Shown: positions 23,204 to 34,242, counted from the stretch's first letter. The stretch: DNA of 64,000 nucleotides from Spirometra erinaceieuropaei (GCA_902702965.1 CACRXP010000866.1:100730-164729), one strand, 5' to 3'. Translations and numbers: made by a program. Notes: a model not told the origin generated them from the sequence alone.

Positions 23204-23484
23204 AACCCCTGGCTCAGTGGTTAGAGGCATTGGATTTCTAACTAACGGGTCGCGGGATCGAGCCCCAGCTGTTCCACACTTCGGGGTTGGGTATGACTGA
23301 CTGACGATGGCTAATTAGCCAGAAATGACCACTCCAGTCTCCATTTTCTTTGTCGGTAATAACGTTCGGCCTATATCATGCACCGCTGTGCTGCTGTTGG
23401 TTGGGCTCGTGAGAGAGCCCGTAAGGCACAAAGGAACGAGTGAGTTTCGTAGAAATGATCGGTGAGCGTCCCTCTACCATTAAG
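23204..23484 (+). repeat. tRNA(Arg)-like SINE with conserved body
   Basis: Box A is CTGGCTCAGTGGTTAGAGGC, the anticodon region TTGGATTTCTAACTAACGG, and box B CGGGATCGAGCCCC. The body follows: GGGGTTGGGTATGACTGACT, TTAGCCAGAAATGACC, and TCTTTGTCGGTAATA. A 3' part with GCACCGCTGTGCTGCTG and GATCGGTGAGCGTCCCTC ends near 23484. The TTCTAA loop fits a tRNA-Arg(UCU) origin (inference). Confidence 0.75.
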
Positions 23485-23969
23485 TGAGTTCTCAGTTAAC
23501 GACTGCCTCGAAGTTGAGCGCCAAAACAACAAGAACCCAGAGGAGACAAACCCGAAAAAAGGGACGGGAGCGACTTTTGAAGACCCACAGGAACATGATC
23601 TTGCACGAATTTCACTCCACAGGGCTACGATAAATAATAAGACGAGTTTGAAAAAGTAAATGTAATGATATAAATAAGACTGCATACTGACTTGATACTA
23701 CTATATATCGGCCTCGCAAAGGACTGTACTGAAGATGCGCTGAACCAAAACGGGCGTCAGGCTGATTTACGACTCTCTGGGTTAGTTGGTGAGATGGTCC
23801 TCTAAAATCTCGAAGGACGACTTTTCGCGGCATTTAAGCCTTACTTTTGGGCATGCTACTCTAACGACATGTTCGGCATCGTTGATCAGGAGAAGACTGG
23901 CGGCTGTACACGACATAGAAATTCCATCATCGCCGATCTACAAGTCACAATAGTGGAAGGTCTACTTCT

Positions 23970-23995
23970 CCCCCCCCCCCCCCCCCCCCCCCCCC
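23970..23995 (+). repeat. Poly-C tract
   Basis: A 26-base C run; a likely site of sequencing length error. Confidence 0.95.
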
Positions 23996-24599
23996 AGATG
24001 TTACCAGCAGACATAAAACCGACAGCCAACTGGTGACCATATCGAAGTGGAATGACTCGACAACTCGGAGATTCCCAAATCAAAAGTTGGAACAGGCAGA
24101 GTCATAGGACATACTTTACTGAGGTTAGGGAGCGTACAAGCGAATTAGCATGCAGGTGAAGCAAGTCGTCTCATCAGGCAACTGTCAGTCCCAGTACGTG
24201 CAAATGGGCCTTGTCAGTCCGCAGCCAATCAGCAAAGGACGCTTTGTCGATTGGCCTCTAGAGGTCTCAGCATTAATGCTAAGTCATACATGGGGCTCCA
24301 TTCATCGATTGACAGGGGACGCGGAAGCACAAAGACTGGCTGGTTGGGTCTGAAACCAGACCCCCAGGTTGGAGGTGGGAGCTGATGATGCGCAGACAAG
24401 ATATGTCCTCAAGTTTGACTTTTCGAGATTGGGAGTCAAGGTGACGATCACATGTCGATGCCGGGATGTCAACTAACCGCTCGGTCAACAGGCCAGTGAA
24501 GCTGCCTACGCCCACGGTGGTCGGGATCACCGATGGCCGATCACCGATGGGTTTTCTCACGTCTTAGAAAATGCCCATGGATCTGACGCGACGCCTCCA

Positions 24600-25115
24600 T
24601 CGCCACTTAATATTCCCGTGTACCGTGGATATATTCGGTCCATCCTTCTCTATGGTTCTGAGCATTGGACTGTACGTGAGGAGGACGAGCGAAAAATGGA
24701 GGTATTTGACCACCACTGTTTGAGGACCATCCTTCTAGGGACGTACACCGACTTCGTCTCAAATGAGACAGTCTGCACCTGCTGCGACATCGAAAGGATA
24801 ACCCATCGCCATCCAAGAAAGGCGATTGAGGTGGTTTCGGCACCTCAGGAGATCAGTGCCCTCGATCCGACACCATGACCCCATTGGAGGCGCCGAAGAG
24901 TGGGTCAACTCGAAACCTGGCTTGAGACAGTTCGTCAAGACATGGCGGTAGTTCTCGGACCATCCGTATTCAGTCTCCATCGTTGGCGAAGAAAATGGGT
25001 GGAACTGGCCAGATATGCTACCGTAGATCGTCACATATGGAGAGGGATACAGTTCGGGACACCATCGAGGTCCGCTGGATCAGGCACGATCGCAGCCGTA
25101 CCAAGTACAAGTAAG
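24600..25115 (+). mobile_element. RTE/CR1-like LINE, C-terminal end and 3' tail
   Basis: The plus strand reads YRGYIRSILLYGSEHWTVRE, EVFDHHCLRTILLGTYTDFV and SNETVCTC, the conserved stretch after the RT catalytic core of a LINE family abundant in flatworms. After a frameshift, GQLETWLETVRQDMAVVLGP and HRWRRKWVELARYATVDRH give the protein's C-terminus. The 3' end is a short AAGT/AAATAAG-rich tail (about 25098-25118) typical of target-primed insertion. Everything 5' of the thumb region is missing, so this is a 5'-truncated insert. Confidence 0.82.
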
Positions 25116-25119
25116 TAAA

Positions 25120-26525
25120 TAAGACATCGATAGGGGATGTCTATAAGGACTAACCCGGTCACAAGAGGGGCCGCCAAATTACAGTTACCGTTCCTGACTG
25201 AATGTTTTACTGTTCACCAATTAGCGAAAGACTCAGCAAACGTCTTCAGACCATATTATTTTCGGTTCTTTCAAGGTTCTCATTTTCCGGTCTTTTTATC
25301 AGCCCACACATGCTCACACCTTCTTCCGAATGCTGTATTGTTCGTCCACCTTCCCAGAGCATTCTTCGTCCCTGCACCCCTTGCATCACACATCACCACA
25401 AATACAGAGGACCCTTTAAATTGCGACGACTTATTTCCTTTCTCGGGATCAGGATATGCGGTCAACTGAAGAGGCACTGTCAAAACTGTCTTACTGATAG
25501 TACTGAAGGAGAAAAAGTAGGGACACGCATGAGTTTCATTTATATTCGCATTAACTATAGTCTGAAAGACTGCTAATCCGAAGGTAGTCAGTCGGGCATC
25601 GCCAATACCACCATGGCGAATGGAAGCTTCAGCCGCAATGACGCTGTGTCAGATTCAGCGGTATTAAAACGAGGAACACAGCTGGTGCCTAGGGGGGGGG
25701 GACGAATTGCTCTTCGAAGCAAAGACTTACTTCTCTTCGGTTCCCGACTGATGGCGAAGATTAGTTGTGGTTACAAACAGGAGGAAGCATACGAACATTT
25801 AAAAGATAGTTAAATAATAGGGATAACGCACCAGGACAGAGAACGAAAACGTGTTTGGTTAGACCCGCGACATCATAGTCTCCGGTGGCTGTGCATTCGA
25901 GTCTATTGAGACCAACCAATGGGGGCGATGCACAATGCACGACCAGCTCCGATCTGGTTGTCGTCATGTTTTTCGTGGCATCGGAACCGTAACAGGGTGC
26001 AGCATCGACTATCGAGTCGGCGGGCAGTTTTTTCGTCTGGGTGTCAGTCTACATAGGAGGGGGGGGGGGCAAGAGTTGAATGCGAGATAGGAAACAGTAA
26101 CTAGCGGAGGGGGAGAGAGAGAGAAAACAAAATGGTTTGAAGAGTAGCGGCGGATGCCAACCTGCGTAGCGCACTTGACAGAGTCCGTTAACCACCCCAC
26201 GATCGCGTCTGGTCAGCATCCCACTGGAAACGGAACGAATGGGGAGGGGAGGTAAAACTGACGTCGGAGTGAAATTTAGCCACTAAATGGTGGAGACCAT
26301 TGCAGGTAATCCCCCTCCGTCCTGACTTATTCGTTCAAGCTGGCATTAGGCTAGAAGCTCCCTTAAAAATTCTCTGGGAAATTGTAAATCCAGTTGCGCA
26401 GTAGAGGATGGAGACAGGTTAGGTTTAGGGTAGAGGCAGACGTAACCCTAAAGCCCAGTGTGTGTCATACAGAGTAGGCCAGCAATGGTGACTCGCGCGC
26501 GCGAATTAGCTTGCAGTGACATGGA
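25120..26525. other. No gene recognised
   Basis: Two overlapping plus-strand frames at 25137-25576 lack recognisable domains. G-rich homopolymers occur near 25692 and 26058. A short GGTTAGGTTTAGGGTAGAGG near 26417 resembles telomeric DNA. Confidence 0.45.
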
Positions 26526-26529
26526 ATTG

Positions 26530-26690
26530 CACCGCATCTATCGCACTCTCTCCTCCCTCAGCCACTTTGCTCAACTGGGTAGACAAGGTCAAGACTACTG
26601 GGGGTGAACCCCCGGCGCGATGGCTGATAGGACTAAGTAGTTCCTCTACGCGTACCGCGCACGATCCGATTTCCATTGCATGCATCAGGC
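26530..26690 (+). repeat. GC-rich repeat fragment (family A-like)
   Basis: It shares TATCGCACTCTCTCCTCC, AGACAAGGTCAAGACTACTG and CTACGCGTACCGCGCACGATC with other family A pieces, mainly 15600-15760. Confidence 0.5.
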
Positions 26691-27479
26691 TACCGTAAGG
26701 ACGGCACGCATTTTACATGTGTGCGAGCGCACATTAAGAACAAGTCACTAGAGCCTGACCTGTTGGTTGGCAACCCTACCAGTCACGACTTAGAGCGCAT
26801 CGTTGTAGACTCAAGTCCTGGTGTGCCATGGGGATGGATTCCCCGGCGTCGGTCTCATTTTCACTTTTCTCTCTCGCTCACGCACCAATCGAGTGTCCGT
26901 GTTTGGTAACAGGATGATGATGATGGGCCGAAGGAAGTCCCAGCCTCATTGGCACGATCAGAAAAGGAGCGCATGGTGGGTGTAAGGAAAACACAAGGTC
27001 TTAAAACCACCAGCGTGAACAAAGATTTTGGGCGGGTGAGAGACCGAGAGAGAGAGGGAGGGCGTGAGACTACGCTTGATTTTGGAAATGTGTTCCAATT
27101 TTTTTGGCAAAACGCCTTTTATCAACCGCGGAAAAATACGGTTACGTGAGGTAAATAGCATCGAAGGACTACAAGTGTGACATATCAGCTGCAAAATGCC
27201 ACTGTCGGCATCATTGATAATCGTGGGTGAATTCTGTGCGAAATGTATGCCATATTAAATCTCCTTCGGAATGGCGCTAGCGCAGTGTACACATGACCTC
27301 AACAATGTAGTTCAGACACAGTTAAGAGCGAGTCAAATAGACCAACTAATCCACGCTTAAAACAAATTCCGGTAGGCATCGGTCACGCTGTCCTGGTCCC
27401 AAGTGTAAGAGCAATATGGGCATTCAAAGAAAAGTAAGCCGAAGGAGGATGCCAAAATGGTTAGTGGGGGAGTAGCCAA

Positions 27480-27860
27480 AGCTAGAACGGAAAAGGGCAA
27501 CCTGATGTTTCGGTTTAGAGGTAGGGTTGGTTTTAGGGTCTGGGTTTGTGTCAGGCTGAAAATTGAGCATAGGGTTAGAGTTTGTGTTAAGTTTAAGGGC
27601 TCCGGCTAGAGTTAGGGTTTGAATTGCAGCTTAGGTTTACGTTTAATGTTAAGGTTGGGGTTAGGATCAGTGTTAGGGTAGGGCTACGGTTAAGGTTGGG
27701 GTTTGGGTTACGGCTAGGTTTGAGGTCAGGGCCAAGGTTAGGCTTAGGGTCTATTGTAGGTTTAGCATCAAGTTTAGGGTTAGCGTTAGGTTTATACCTA
27801 CGTTAATGATTAGGTTTACTTTCGAGGTTACGGTTAGATTTGCCGTCAGGTTTGGGATAT
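27480..27860 (+). repeat. Degenerate telomere-like tract (TTAGGG type)
   Basis: For about 380 bases the sequence consists of irregular GGTTAGGG-like units: GGTAGGGTTGGTTTTAGGG, GAGTTAGGGTTTG, AGGGTTAGCGTTAGG. It is a decayed (TTAGGG)n block at an internal site. A low-complexity open frame (27624-27806) inside is an artefact of the repeat. Confidence 0.7.
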
Positions 27861-28258
27861 TGCTGGCCCGCGTGTCTTGCCACCCAGGCGTTTAGCGGAC
27901 ATTCTAGGCTTCCTTCAATCTCGCGGTCGATTTGTCATACATCAGGTTGCCTTTCCCGTTTCAGCCTCGGCTACCCTCCCCACTAACGATTACAACATCC
28001 CTCGTTGACGCACCTTACTTTCAGCGCCCATCTTACAGCGTAACCGACCACGTAAAATGAATAGCGGAAAAGAATTGCTGCATGGTGATGATGTTGTCTC
28101 GCTGGGGGAATCTAGAACTGTAGTCATCATTTTACTGTACACTGGTTAGAATAAGTCGGCTTGAGAGCTAGACCTGCTTTGGTTTTAGTCGGCTGTTGCA
28201 TTTCCCGCAGAGCTGACAGTCGCGTCCAGACGAGCAAAGAAAGTTTCTCAGAAGAAAA

Positions 28259-28399
28259 AGCGATCGCTGGAACAAGGGTTTTATTCGCCTGACGTTTCGG
28301 ATTCCCACTTGAACCCCTTTTCTGCCACTGTCTCTGATGTTGGGTTCAAGTGAGAATCCGAGACGTCAAGCGAATAAAATCCTTGTTCCAGTGATCGCT
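28259..28399. ncRNA. Perfect-looking palindrome with hammerhead-like core (Penelope terminal type)
   Basis: Left arm GCGATCGCTGGAACAAGG, TTTTATTCGCCTGACGTTTC, GGATTCCCACTTGAACCC; right arm is its complement starting near 28345. The centre reads CTCTGATGTTGGGTTC, AAGTGA, GAATCCGAGACGTC on plus. GGGTTC pairs with GAATCC as stem II. Two core bases deviate (CTGATGT, GAGA), so self-cleavage is not expected. Related sequence at 57070-57135. Confidence 0.5.
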
Positions 28400-29202
28400 T
28401 TTTTTTTCTTCTTCCTCCTCTTCTTCTTCTTCTTCTTCTGATCAACTAGTTTCTGGAACTCGCATCCTCGCTTGTATCGCAAAGAAAGTTTCGTAGTACT
28501 GTCTTTAAAACTTAGGTCTTCTAGGGTACCTTCTCCATCTCCAGATGAAAACCAATCTTCTGAAACACTCAGACAGAAAATGAAACACAAACACAAAACT
28601 GTGAAATAAACGGGTGCTAGAGAGGTGATTATTCGGCGCGAAAGCAGTTTGGCAAAGGGCTATAACGCTTACAGCGCTTTGAGACAGTAAATCTAACCGA
28701 CTGCCAACCAGGCGTTCGTGCATTTGTCTGACAAAATTGCAGAACTAAATGCGAGCATTTCGTTCTGTCCGAGAAGCGCCAGACAGACTGACAGCCTCAT
28801 TGCTGACAATCGTTTTTAAGAATTGCCTCCTAAAAAGCCTCTGGAAATACGGCTACATTGAGCCGACAACACGCCCATCATAATGAACGAATGCCGTGCT
28901 CGAGAATCCTGTCAGACCGCATTTTGGATCCACCAATGGTTAATCATCTTTCCAAAAAATTTGTCCCTAACGCTTTCTGAGAGCAACTTTACAAACTGCT
29001 TCACTACAGCTTTTTAATTTTCTCAGAAACTGGTCGCTAACTCTTGGAGTAAATCAGTCTGTTTGAGACTAAAATTTGGTATGAATGTTTGGGCCGGAGT
29101 TCATCAACCACGGTGGAACAACTGCGTGATATTCATAAACTACCAAAAGGCAGCCAGTAGTATATGCATACGCCACGCTTGACAGCGCGGGTGCAAGCTA
29201 AA

Positions 29203-29280
29203 AGCCACGACACGTGTTTCGCCGATATTCTGTCGACGCAAGACACAGCTGCAGGGAGTTCGACTCATCAGTGGGTCCCC
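29203..29280 (-). ncRNA. Hammerhead-like repeat (family F), copy 3
   Basis: On minus: GGGGACCCACTGATGAG, stem II strand GTCGA with UCGGC opposite after about 35 bases, then GAAACACGTGTC. CUGAUGA and GAAA boxes are intact and stem III CACGTG is fully self-complementary. The 3' strand of stem I (GTGGC) no longer pairs well. Confidence 0.5.
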
Positions 29281-29458
29281 TATCGCTCTCCGTGTGCTTT
29301 CTAGTAGATACTTAAGTTTGGAAATTGCGGGTTTTTAATTCCCCCAGAAATTAGTTGCTAACTTAAAGTAGACTGGTTTGCTACAAGTTAGCAAATAACA
29401 AATCGCAAAGCTGCAATTTCAAAATGGTAGTATCTACCAGAAATCCCACAGGGAACGC

Positions 29459-29548
29459 TGGGGACCCCACTGATGAGCCGAACTCCTCGAAGCTGTGTCC
29501 TGCAGCGGCAGGATGTCAACGAAACAGGCATGTTTGGGCTTTCAGCTA
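29459..29548 (+). ncRNA. Hammerhead-like repeat (family F), copy 4
   Basis: CCCCACTGATGAGCCGAACTC, then ACGAAACAGGCATGTTTGGG. CUGAUGA and GAAA survive, but the stem II closing pair and the cleavage triplet (GTT instead of GTC) are lost. It faces copy 3 about 180 bases away as an inverted pair. Confidence 0.4.
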
Positions 29549-29737
29549 GTACCCATGGTGTCAACTGTGGTGTATCGTGCAATATAGGCATAAACTGTTT
29601 CAGGTTGCTAGGACGAGGTCCACATCCAACGGACAAACAGCATGCTTTTCGATCAGAGCCAAGGAGAAAGTGTTAACAAGGGTTGAAGTATATAAGTACT
29701 CGGAGGCCAAAACATTTCGATCGTAAATACTGCCTAC

Positions 29738-30048
29738 CCTATTGGCTGCGGTCCAAGTTAGGTCGGCCCTGGGATAACCGCAGCCCGTGCGGCAGGTGAG
29801 GTGTAGCTGCAAACCGGAGCGAAGATCGTAGGGATTTGTCCGCGTACCGAGACCGTACGTCAGTGGGATTTCCCCGTCTCGTAGCACGGGTGCCAAGGAC
29901 TGAGAAGAGGAGGCAAGCGGGTCGGAGGGTCGGCCAGCCAATGCCGCATCCCGGCCGGAGGCAGTGCCGGACGATGAGGAGGAGGAGGATTGCGAAGAGG
30001 ACAGGATCTTAGTGCCGTAGACAGAGATCGGCAGCATTTCAGGTGGTG
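29738..30048 (-). CDS. Second exon of Ig-superfamily protein: Ser-rich segment and first half of an Ig domain
   Basis: On the minus strand acceptor CGCTTCTAG precedes CA CCA CCT GAA ATG. The exon encodes PPEMLPISVYGTKIL, a run of serines (SSSQSSSSSSSGTASG), then an Ig-like B strand with its Cys (LQLHLTCRTGCGYPRADLTW), the core Trp of strand C, and NR, ending at donor AGG|GTAGGC in phase 0. The missing F strand (D-x-G-x-Y-x-C) must be in another exon between here and 17041 that I could not find. Joined to the exon at 44574-44251 by a phase-1 junction it reads DVYAPPEM, a typical Ig-to-Ig linker with Pro-Pro, which supports the two being consecutive. The Ser run is unusual inside an ectodomain and may be a linker or repeat expansion. 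Confidence 0.6.
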
Positions 30049-30284
30049 CTAGAAGCGCGATTGGATAGTGAAAACAAATATCCGTGAGTGGTGGAAGCCA
30101 CCGCAGACTGAGAGTTTTAACAGAATGCTTCTTGAGGATTACGCAGTCGTCCAGTCGTTACACTTTGACGGTAGCAAGGGAAAGCCGCTTTGTTTTGGGA
30201 GGTAGTCGTAAAAGAACGGCACAACTAGAGCAGAAAGACTGAAACATGGAGATTTTTCAATCCGACTAAACGGAGCTTCGTAAA

Positions 30285-31226
30285 TAGTAGGTGGGTTAAC
30301 TCATTAAATGTCAACCGAAATTCTCAAATGCGTTTTCGGTTCGAAAAGATTAATTAAGCAGAGTTGTAAAACTGATTATAATGCAACATAAGTCCATAAT
30401 ATATCAGTTACCTAAGGATGCCGGCTGTCGAATGAACTTCCTTCCGGCTGCATGCAAAAACTAAACTCAGCGAAAAATGACTACATAATTAGCATGCATT
30501 ACTCCCATTGATTTTCGATGTCCTTAAAAATCCAATTATAATTCATGGAAGACATGCATAAAAATATCCACTGTTTCACTCATTCGGTAGAAAATGACGT
30601 CTTCTTCCAATTTTATACTCGAAGGTAGAGTATATTTTGTGAGATTTTTCAATACCGTGAAATGTCCGTTCGTAAAACACCGTGTCTTTACATCTACTAA
30701 GTTTGCTTTTAAAGTTTACAATATGGCTCAAATCCACTGCTAAATTTTATGAACCCCTTAATATCGTAGACAAATGTATGTTTTTCCATATGCAGAAAAT
30801 ATACGGCTTGTAGTTTGGGAACCCTGAATGCAAGTGTAACGGCAGGTCGTGTTTAAAATTATTCAGGAACTGGAAACGTTTTTGAAAACCTAATTATACC
30901 CTTCCTTCAAGTATAGATTTACACGATGACCTCAAGAAAATAAACATTTTTATGCATGTGTTCCATGACTTATAATTGAATTTTTAAGGGCATCAAAAAT
31001 CAATGAGTAAAATGCATGCTACTTGAGTAGTCATTTTTCACAGAGTTTAATTTATGCATGAAGCCGATAAGAAGTTCATTCCACAGCCGGCATCCTGAGG
31101 TAACTGATTTATTATAGATTTATGCTGCATGATGATCAGTTTTACAACTCTACTGAACTAATATTTTCGAAACGAAAACACATTGGGGAATTTTGGTTGA
31201 CATTTCATGAGTTAGCCCACCTACTG
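30285..31226. mobile_element. Foldback element, copy 4
   Basis: Left end AGTAGGTGGGTTAACTCATT, right end CATGAGTTAGCCCACCTACTG followed by TA. Inner landmarks GCATGCATTACTCCCATTGA and, inverted, ATCAATGAGTAAAATGCATG mark the two arms. The left TA-C is mutated. It lies in the first Ig-gene intron, just upstream of exon 2. Confidence 0.82.
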
Positions 31227-31298
31227 TAGCTTCAGTTTTGGGAGCTTAAGGAATCCAAAATATTCAGGTAACACGCATGAAGATGGTTTCACTTTACT

Positions 31299-31374
31299 CC
31301 CGACTCGCGTTTCGTTGGTGTTTCCGCTGCCGCATAATGCAAGCGTGAGGGGCTTGGCCCATCAGTGGGTCCCC
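31299..31374 (-). ncRNA. Hammerhead-like repeat (family F), copy 5, decayed
   Basis: On minus: GGGGACCCACTGATGGGCC and later CGAAACGCGAGTCGGG. The last A of CUGAUGA is G and stem III is altered. Confidence 0.35.
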
Positions 31375-31552
31375 AGGGCTCTCTAGGCTGGTTTCTGGCA
31401 CAGATTTGACTTAAAAAGTCATACTTCAAAGACTTAAATCCAGATTCTGCCCTCAGTAATTTCCGAGGTCTCTAGATTGAGCTCCCAGATATAGAAAGAC
31501 GAGCATATGCCGTAACCTGGTCGGTTAACGCCCCTCTATCACAATTAGTACT

Positions 31553-32920
31553 CCCGTGACTCGATGGTAGAGCTTTCAATCCAATGCCCAAAGACTCCAG
31601 GTGAGAATTACAAGTGTTTCACACTTGGGTTTGGATATGACTAAATCATTACGGATAATAAGCCAGAAATGGCTATTCCAGTATCCCTTGTCCTTTGTCG
31701 GTTCAGACTCTATCATCCTACCTGTCATATATGTATAAATATATGACAGGGCAACGAGCTCGTTGCTCAGTGATTAGAGTCGTGGACTTCTAACAAACAG
31801 ATCGCGAGTTCGAACCTCGGGTGTGCCACACTACGGGGTTGGGTATGACTGACTGACGACGGCTAATAAGCCAGAAATGACCATTCTAGTCTCCCTTGTC
31901 TTTGTCGGTAATATCATTCTGCATATATATATATTCAATCAGGAATTGGCGCACACCGATCTATTGGCTTCACGAAGCAAACAAGCTCCGTATGGGTGAC
32001 AAAGGTCACGAACAGGCAACCAATTACCAGGCCGAAGTCGACAAATTCATAATAGCAGCAAGGAGGGACGACAGAGAATACGGGTAGATTGATACAGTAC
32101 TGTTTAGGGCTTATTTTACCTTCATTCAGCCAATCCTAACCCTGACCATTATATATATATAATGTTAGGGGGCGCTCACCGATCGTTCATACGGAACTCA
32201 CTCGTTCCGTTGTGCCTTATGGACTCTCTCTCGAGCCCAACCAGCAGCCGCACAGCGGCGCATGATAGATAGGCAGAATGGTATTGCCGACAAAGACAAG
32301 GGAGACTGGAATGGCCATTTCTGGCTTATTAGCCGTCGTCAGCCAGCCATACCCAAGCCATATATATAATGATAGAAGGGAGGCTCACCGATCGCGTCAC
32401 GGAACTCATTCGTCTCGCTGTGTCTCAGGGGTGTCTCGAGAAGCGCGCCAGCAGCCGCACAGCGGCGTGTAATATAGGCAGACTAACATCCAAAAAGACG
32501 GGGGAAACTGAGATGGTTATTTCTGGCTTATTTGCCGTTGTCAGCTACCCGTGCTCAGCACCGGAGGTTCGATCTCGTGACCTGTTGGTTAGAAGTTCAA
32601 CGACTTAATCACTGAGCCACAGTCTCGTTGTCCTATCGGTTGCGATCGGGTATGTACGAGGCAGGAGGAGACGGGTGAGTTTCGTAACGTGACCGGCGTG
32701 CGCCCCCGTTCCATTGCATATACTCGATCGCAACCGACAGGTAGTGAACGGGTGGCTCAATGGTCAGAACGTTAGACTTCCAAGCAACAGGTGGCGATAT
32801 CGAGCCTCAGGGGGCTGGGTATAACTGGTCTACCACGGCTAATAAACCAGAAATGATCATTCTAGCCTCTCTTACCGTTGTCCACAATGCTACTCTGCCT
32901 ATATATAAATATATATATAA
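31553..32920. repeat. Cluster of five SINE copies in both orientations, joined by AT repeats
   Basis: Plus copies: 31553-31737 (head GATGGTAGAGCTTTC), 31755-31930 (head TTGCTCAGTGATTAGAG, box B GCGAGTTCGAACCTC) and 32735-32905. Minus copies: about 32160-32355 (body and 3' part only) and 32368-32640. All share the body TGACTGACTGACGACGGCTAATAAGCCAGAAATG and TTGTCTTTGTCGGTA. (AT)n runs at about 31725-31747, 31924-31934, 32151-32162 and 32900-32935 separate the copies. A further minus copy lies at 33440-33525. Confidence 0.75.
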
Positions 32921-32998
32921 ATATATCAATATATGAAAAAGGAAGAGGTTCTTCGGAAAAATCGAGTTGTACTCGTGAATTTTCGAATTGGTGACATA

Positions 32999-33425
32999 TA
33001 TATGGTAAAGGTATTATACCGTACTCCCGACATAGATACTTGCTAAAAGCCCAGACACGTGTTTCGCCGATATTCTGCCGCTGCGTGACACAGCTGCGAG
33101 GGGTTCGGCTCTTCAGTGGGACACCCAGCGTTCTCTAGCGGTTTCTGGTATATGAACTCCAGAGAATAATCAGGTGAATAATTTCAGAAATTAATCAGTG
33201 CAGAACTTGGAGTTAAATCTCCGGGACATGACTTTTTAGGGTCAGAACCGAAATTTCAATGAACACTTGAGTCGAAGACAATCAACTACTGTGGAATAAC
33301 CACGTAATGTCCATTCTACAAACAAGTAGTACTACGAGTAGTATGAATTCCATATGGTAAAGGTATTATACCGTACTCCCGACATAGATACTTGCTAAAA
33401 GCCCAGACACGTGTTTCGCCGATAT
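32999..33425. repeat. Direct repeat spaced about 352 bases, containing half a hammerhead-like unit
   Basis: The sequence from TATGGTAAAGGTATTATACC through CATAGATACTTGCTAAAAGC to ACACGTGTTTCGCCGATA occurs at about 33001-33073 and again at about 33353-33425 with no difference that I can see. The first copy continues into the full hammerhead-like motif; the second breaks off in an AT run. Confidence 0.8.
33045..33128 (-). ncRNA. Hammerhead-like repeat (family F), copy 6, best core
   Basis: On minus: GTCCCA, CTGAAGA, then stem II GCCGA paired with TCGGC after about 35 bases that can fold further (GCTGTGTCACGCAGC), then GAAA, CACGTG, TC and TGGGC. CUGANGA and GAAA boxes fit the hammerhead consensus, CCCA/TGGG gives stem I, and the cleavage triplet is GUC. 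Stem III is CACGTG with no loop, so one molecule could not close it; two copies could pair. Confidence 0.55.
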
Positions 33426-34242
33426 ATATATATATATATATGAGGTGGAGCCGACAAAGACAAGGGAGACCGGAATGGCCATTTCCGGCTTATTAGCCGT
33501 CATCAGCCAGTCATACTCAACCCCGCCCTCATCAAAACGACAAGAAGTTCACTTATCGGAGCAGATCAGGCTGTAGTCTTGAGTTCAGAATGGAAAACCT
33601 CCGTCTGCATGTCATCAGCATTCAGCGTTGACGCGCAGATGGGAGGTTGAAAACAGCACAACGAAAGGCCCAACAGCAGAATCCCCGATGGTATCGATTC
33701 TCTGGTGCGGAGGTGAAGGCTTGGTTTAATAAACGCGAGTGACTACGACAATGTCAGTCAAAGTTCTCAGTGACATTACCGCAGTTCTCGGTGTATGGCA
33801 TCTTGACGCTGTCCAAGCTATGATCTGGTAAGTGCATCTCGGAGGGGCAGATAGCATGCGAGCTCGGCCGGTAAATGTTTTCGGACTCCAGTATGTGATG
33901 CACGGCTCTCTTTCCCTTCCAAGATGGCCATCTGACACATTTACGGCACGGTCCGCCGATAGAGGTTCAGTCATATTAGTTCTTGTGGACACACAGTAGC
34001 ATGAATTGACCCTCTGACCGTTTTTTGGCAGATTTGCGCAATTCCTCTGACCAAGTGTAAAACACTCGATAGGGTTTGAATACATCCAACGCTCGAAGCC
34101 CACCCAGGTCGATAGGTTTATTTTGTAACTAGGCCATAGAAACCAGGCGAATCTGACAAAAACACCCAGTAGCCAGGTGGAGTCTAGACTGACTGCTTAG
34201 ACCAGTCAGCTTACCGCATCAGCATAGATGTATCTCATGAGC

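Noticed and set aside
27624..27806. 60-codon frame of alternating hydrophobic and Arg/Gly residues
   Set aside because: It is the translation of degenerate TTAGGG-like repeats.
28366..28596. Minus frame with a long Lys run
   Set aside because: The Lys run comes from a CTT/T microsatellite next to a palindrome.
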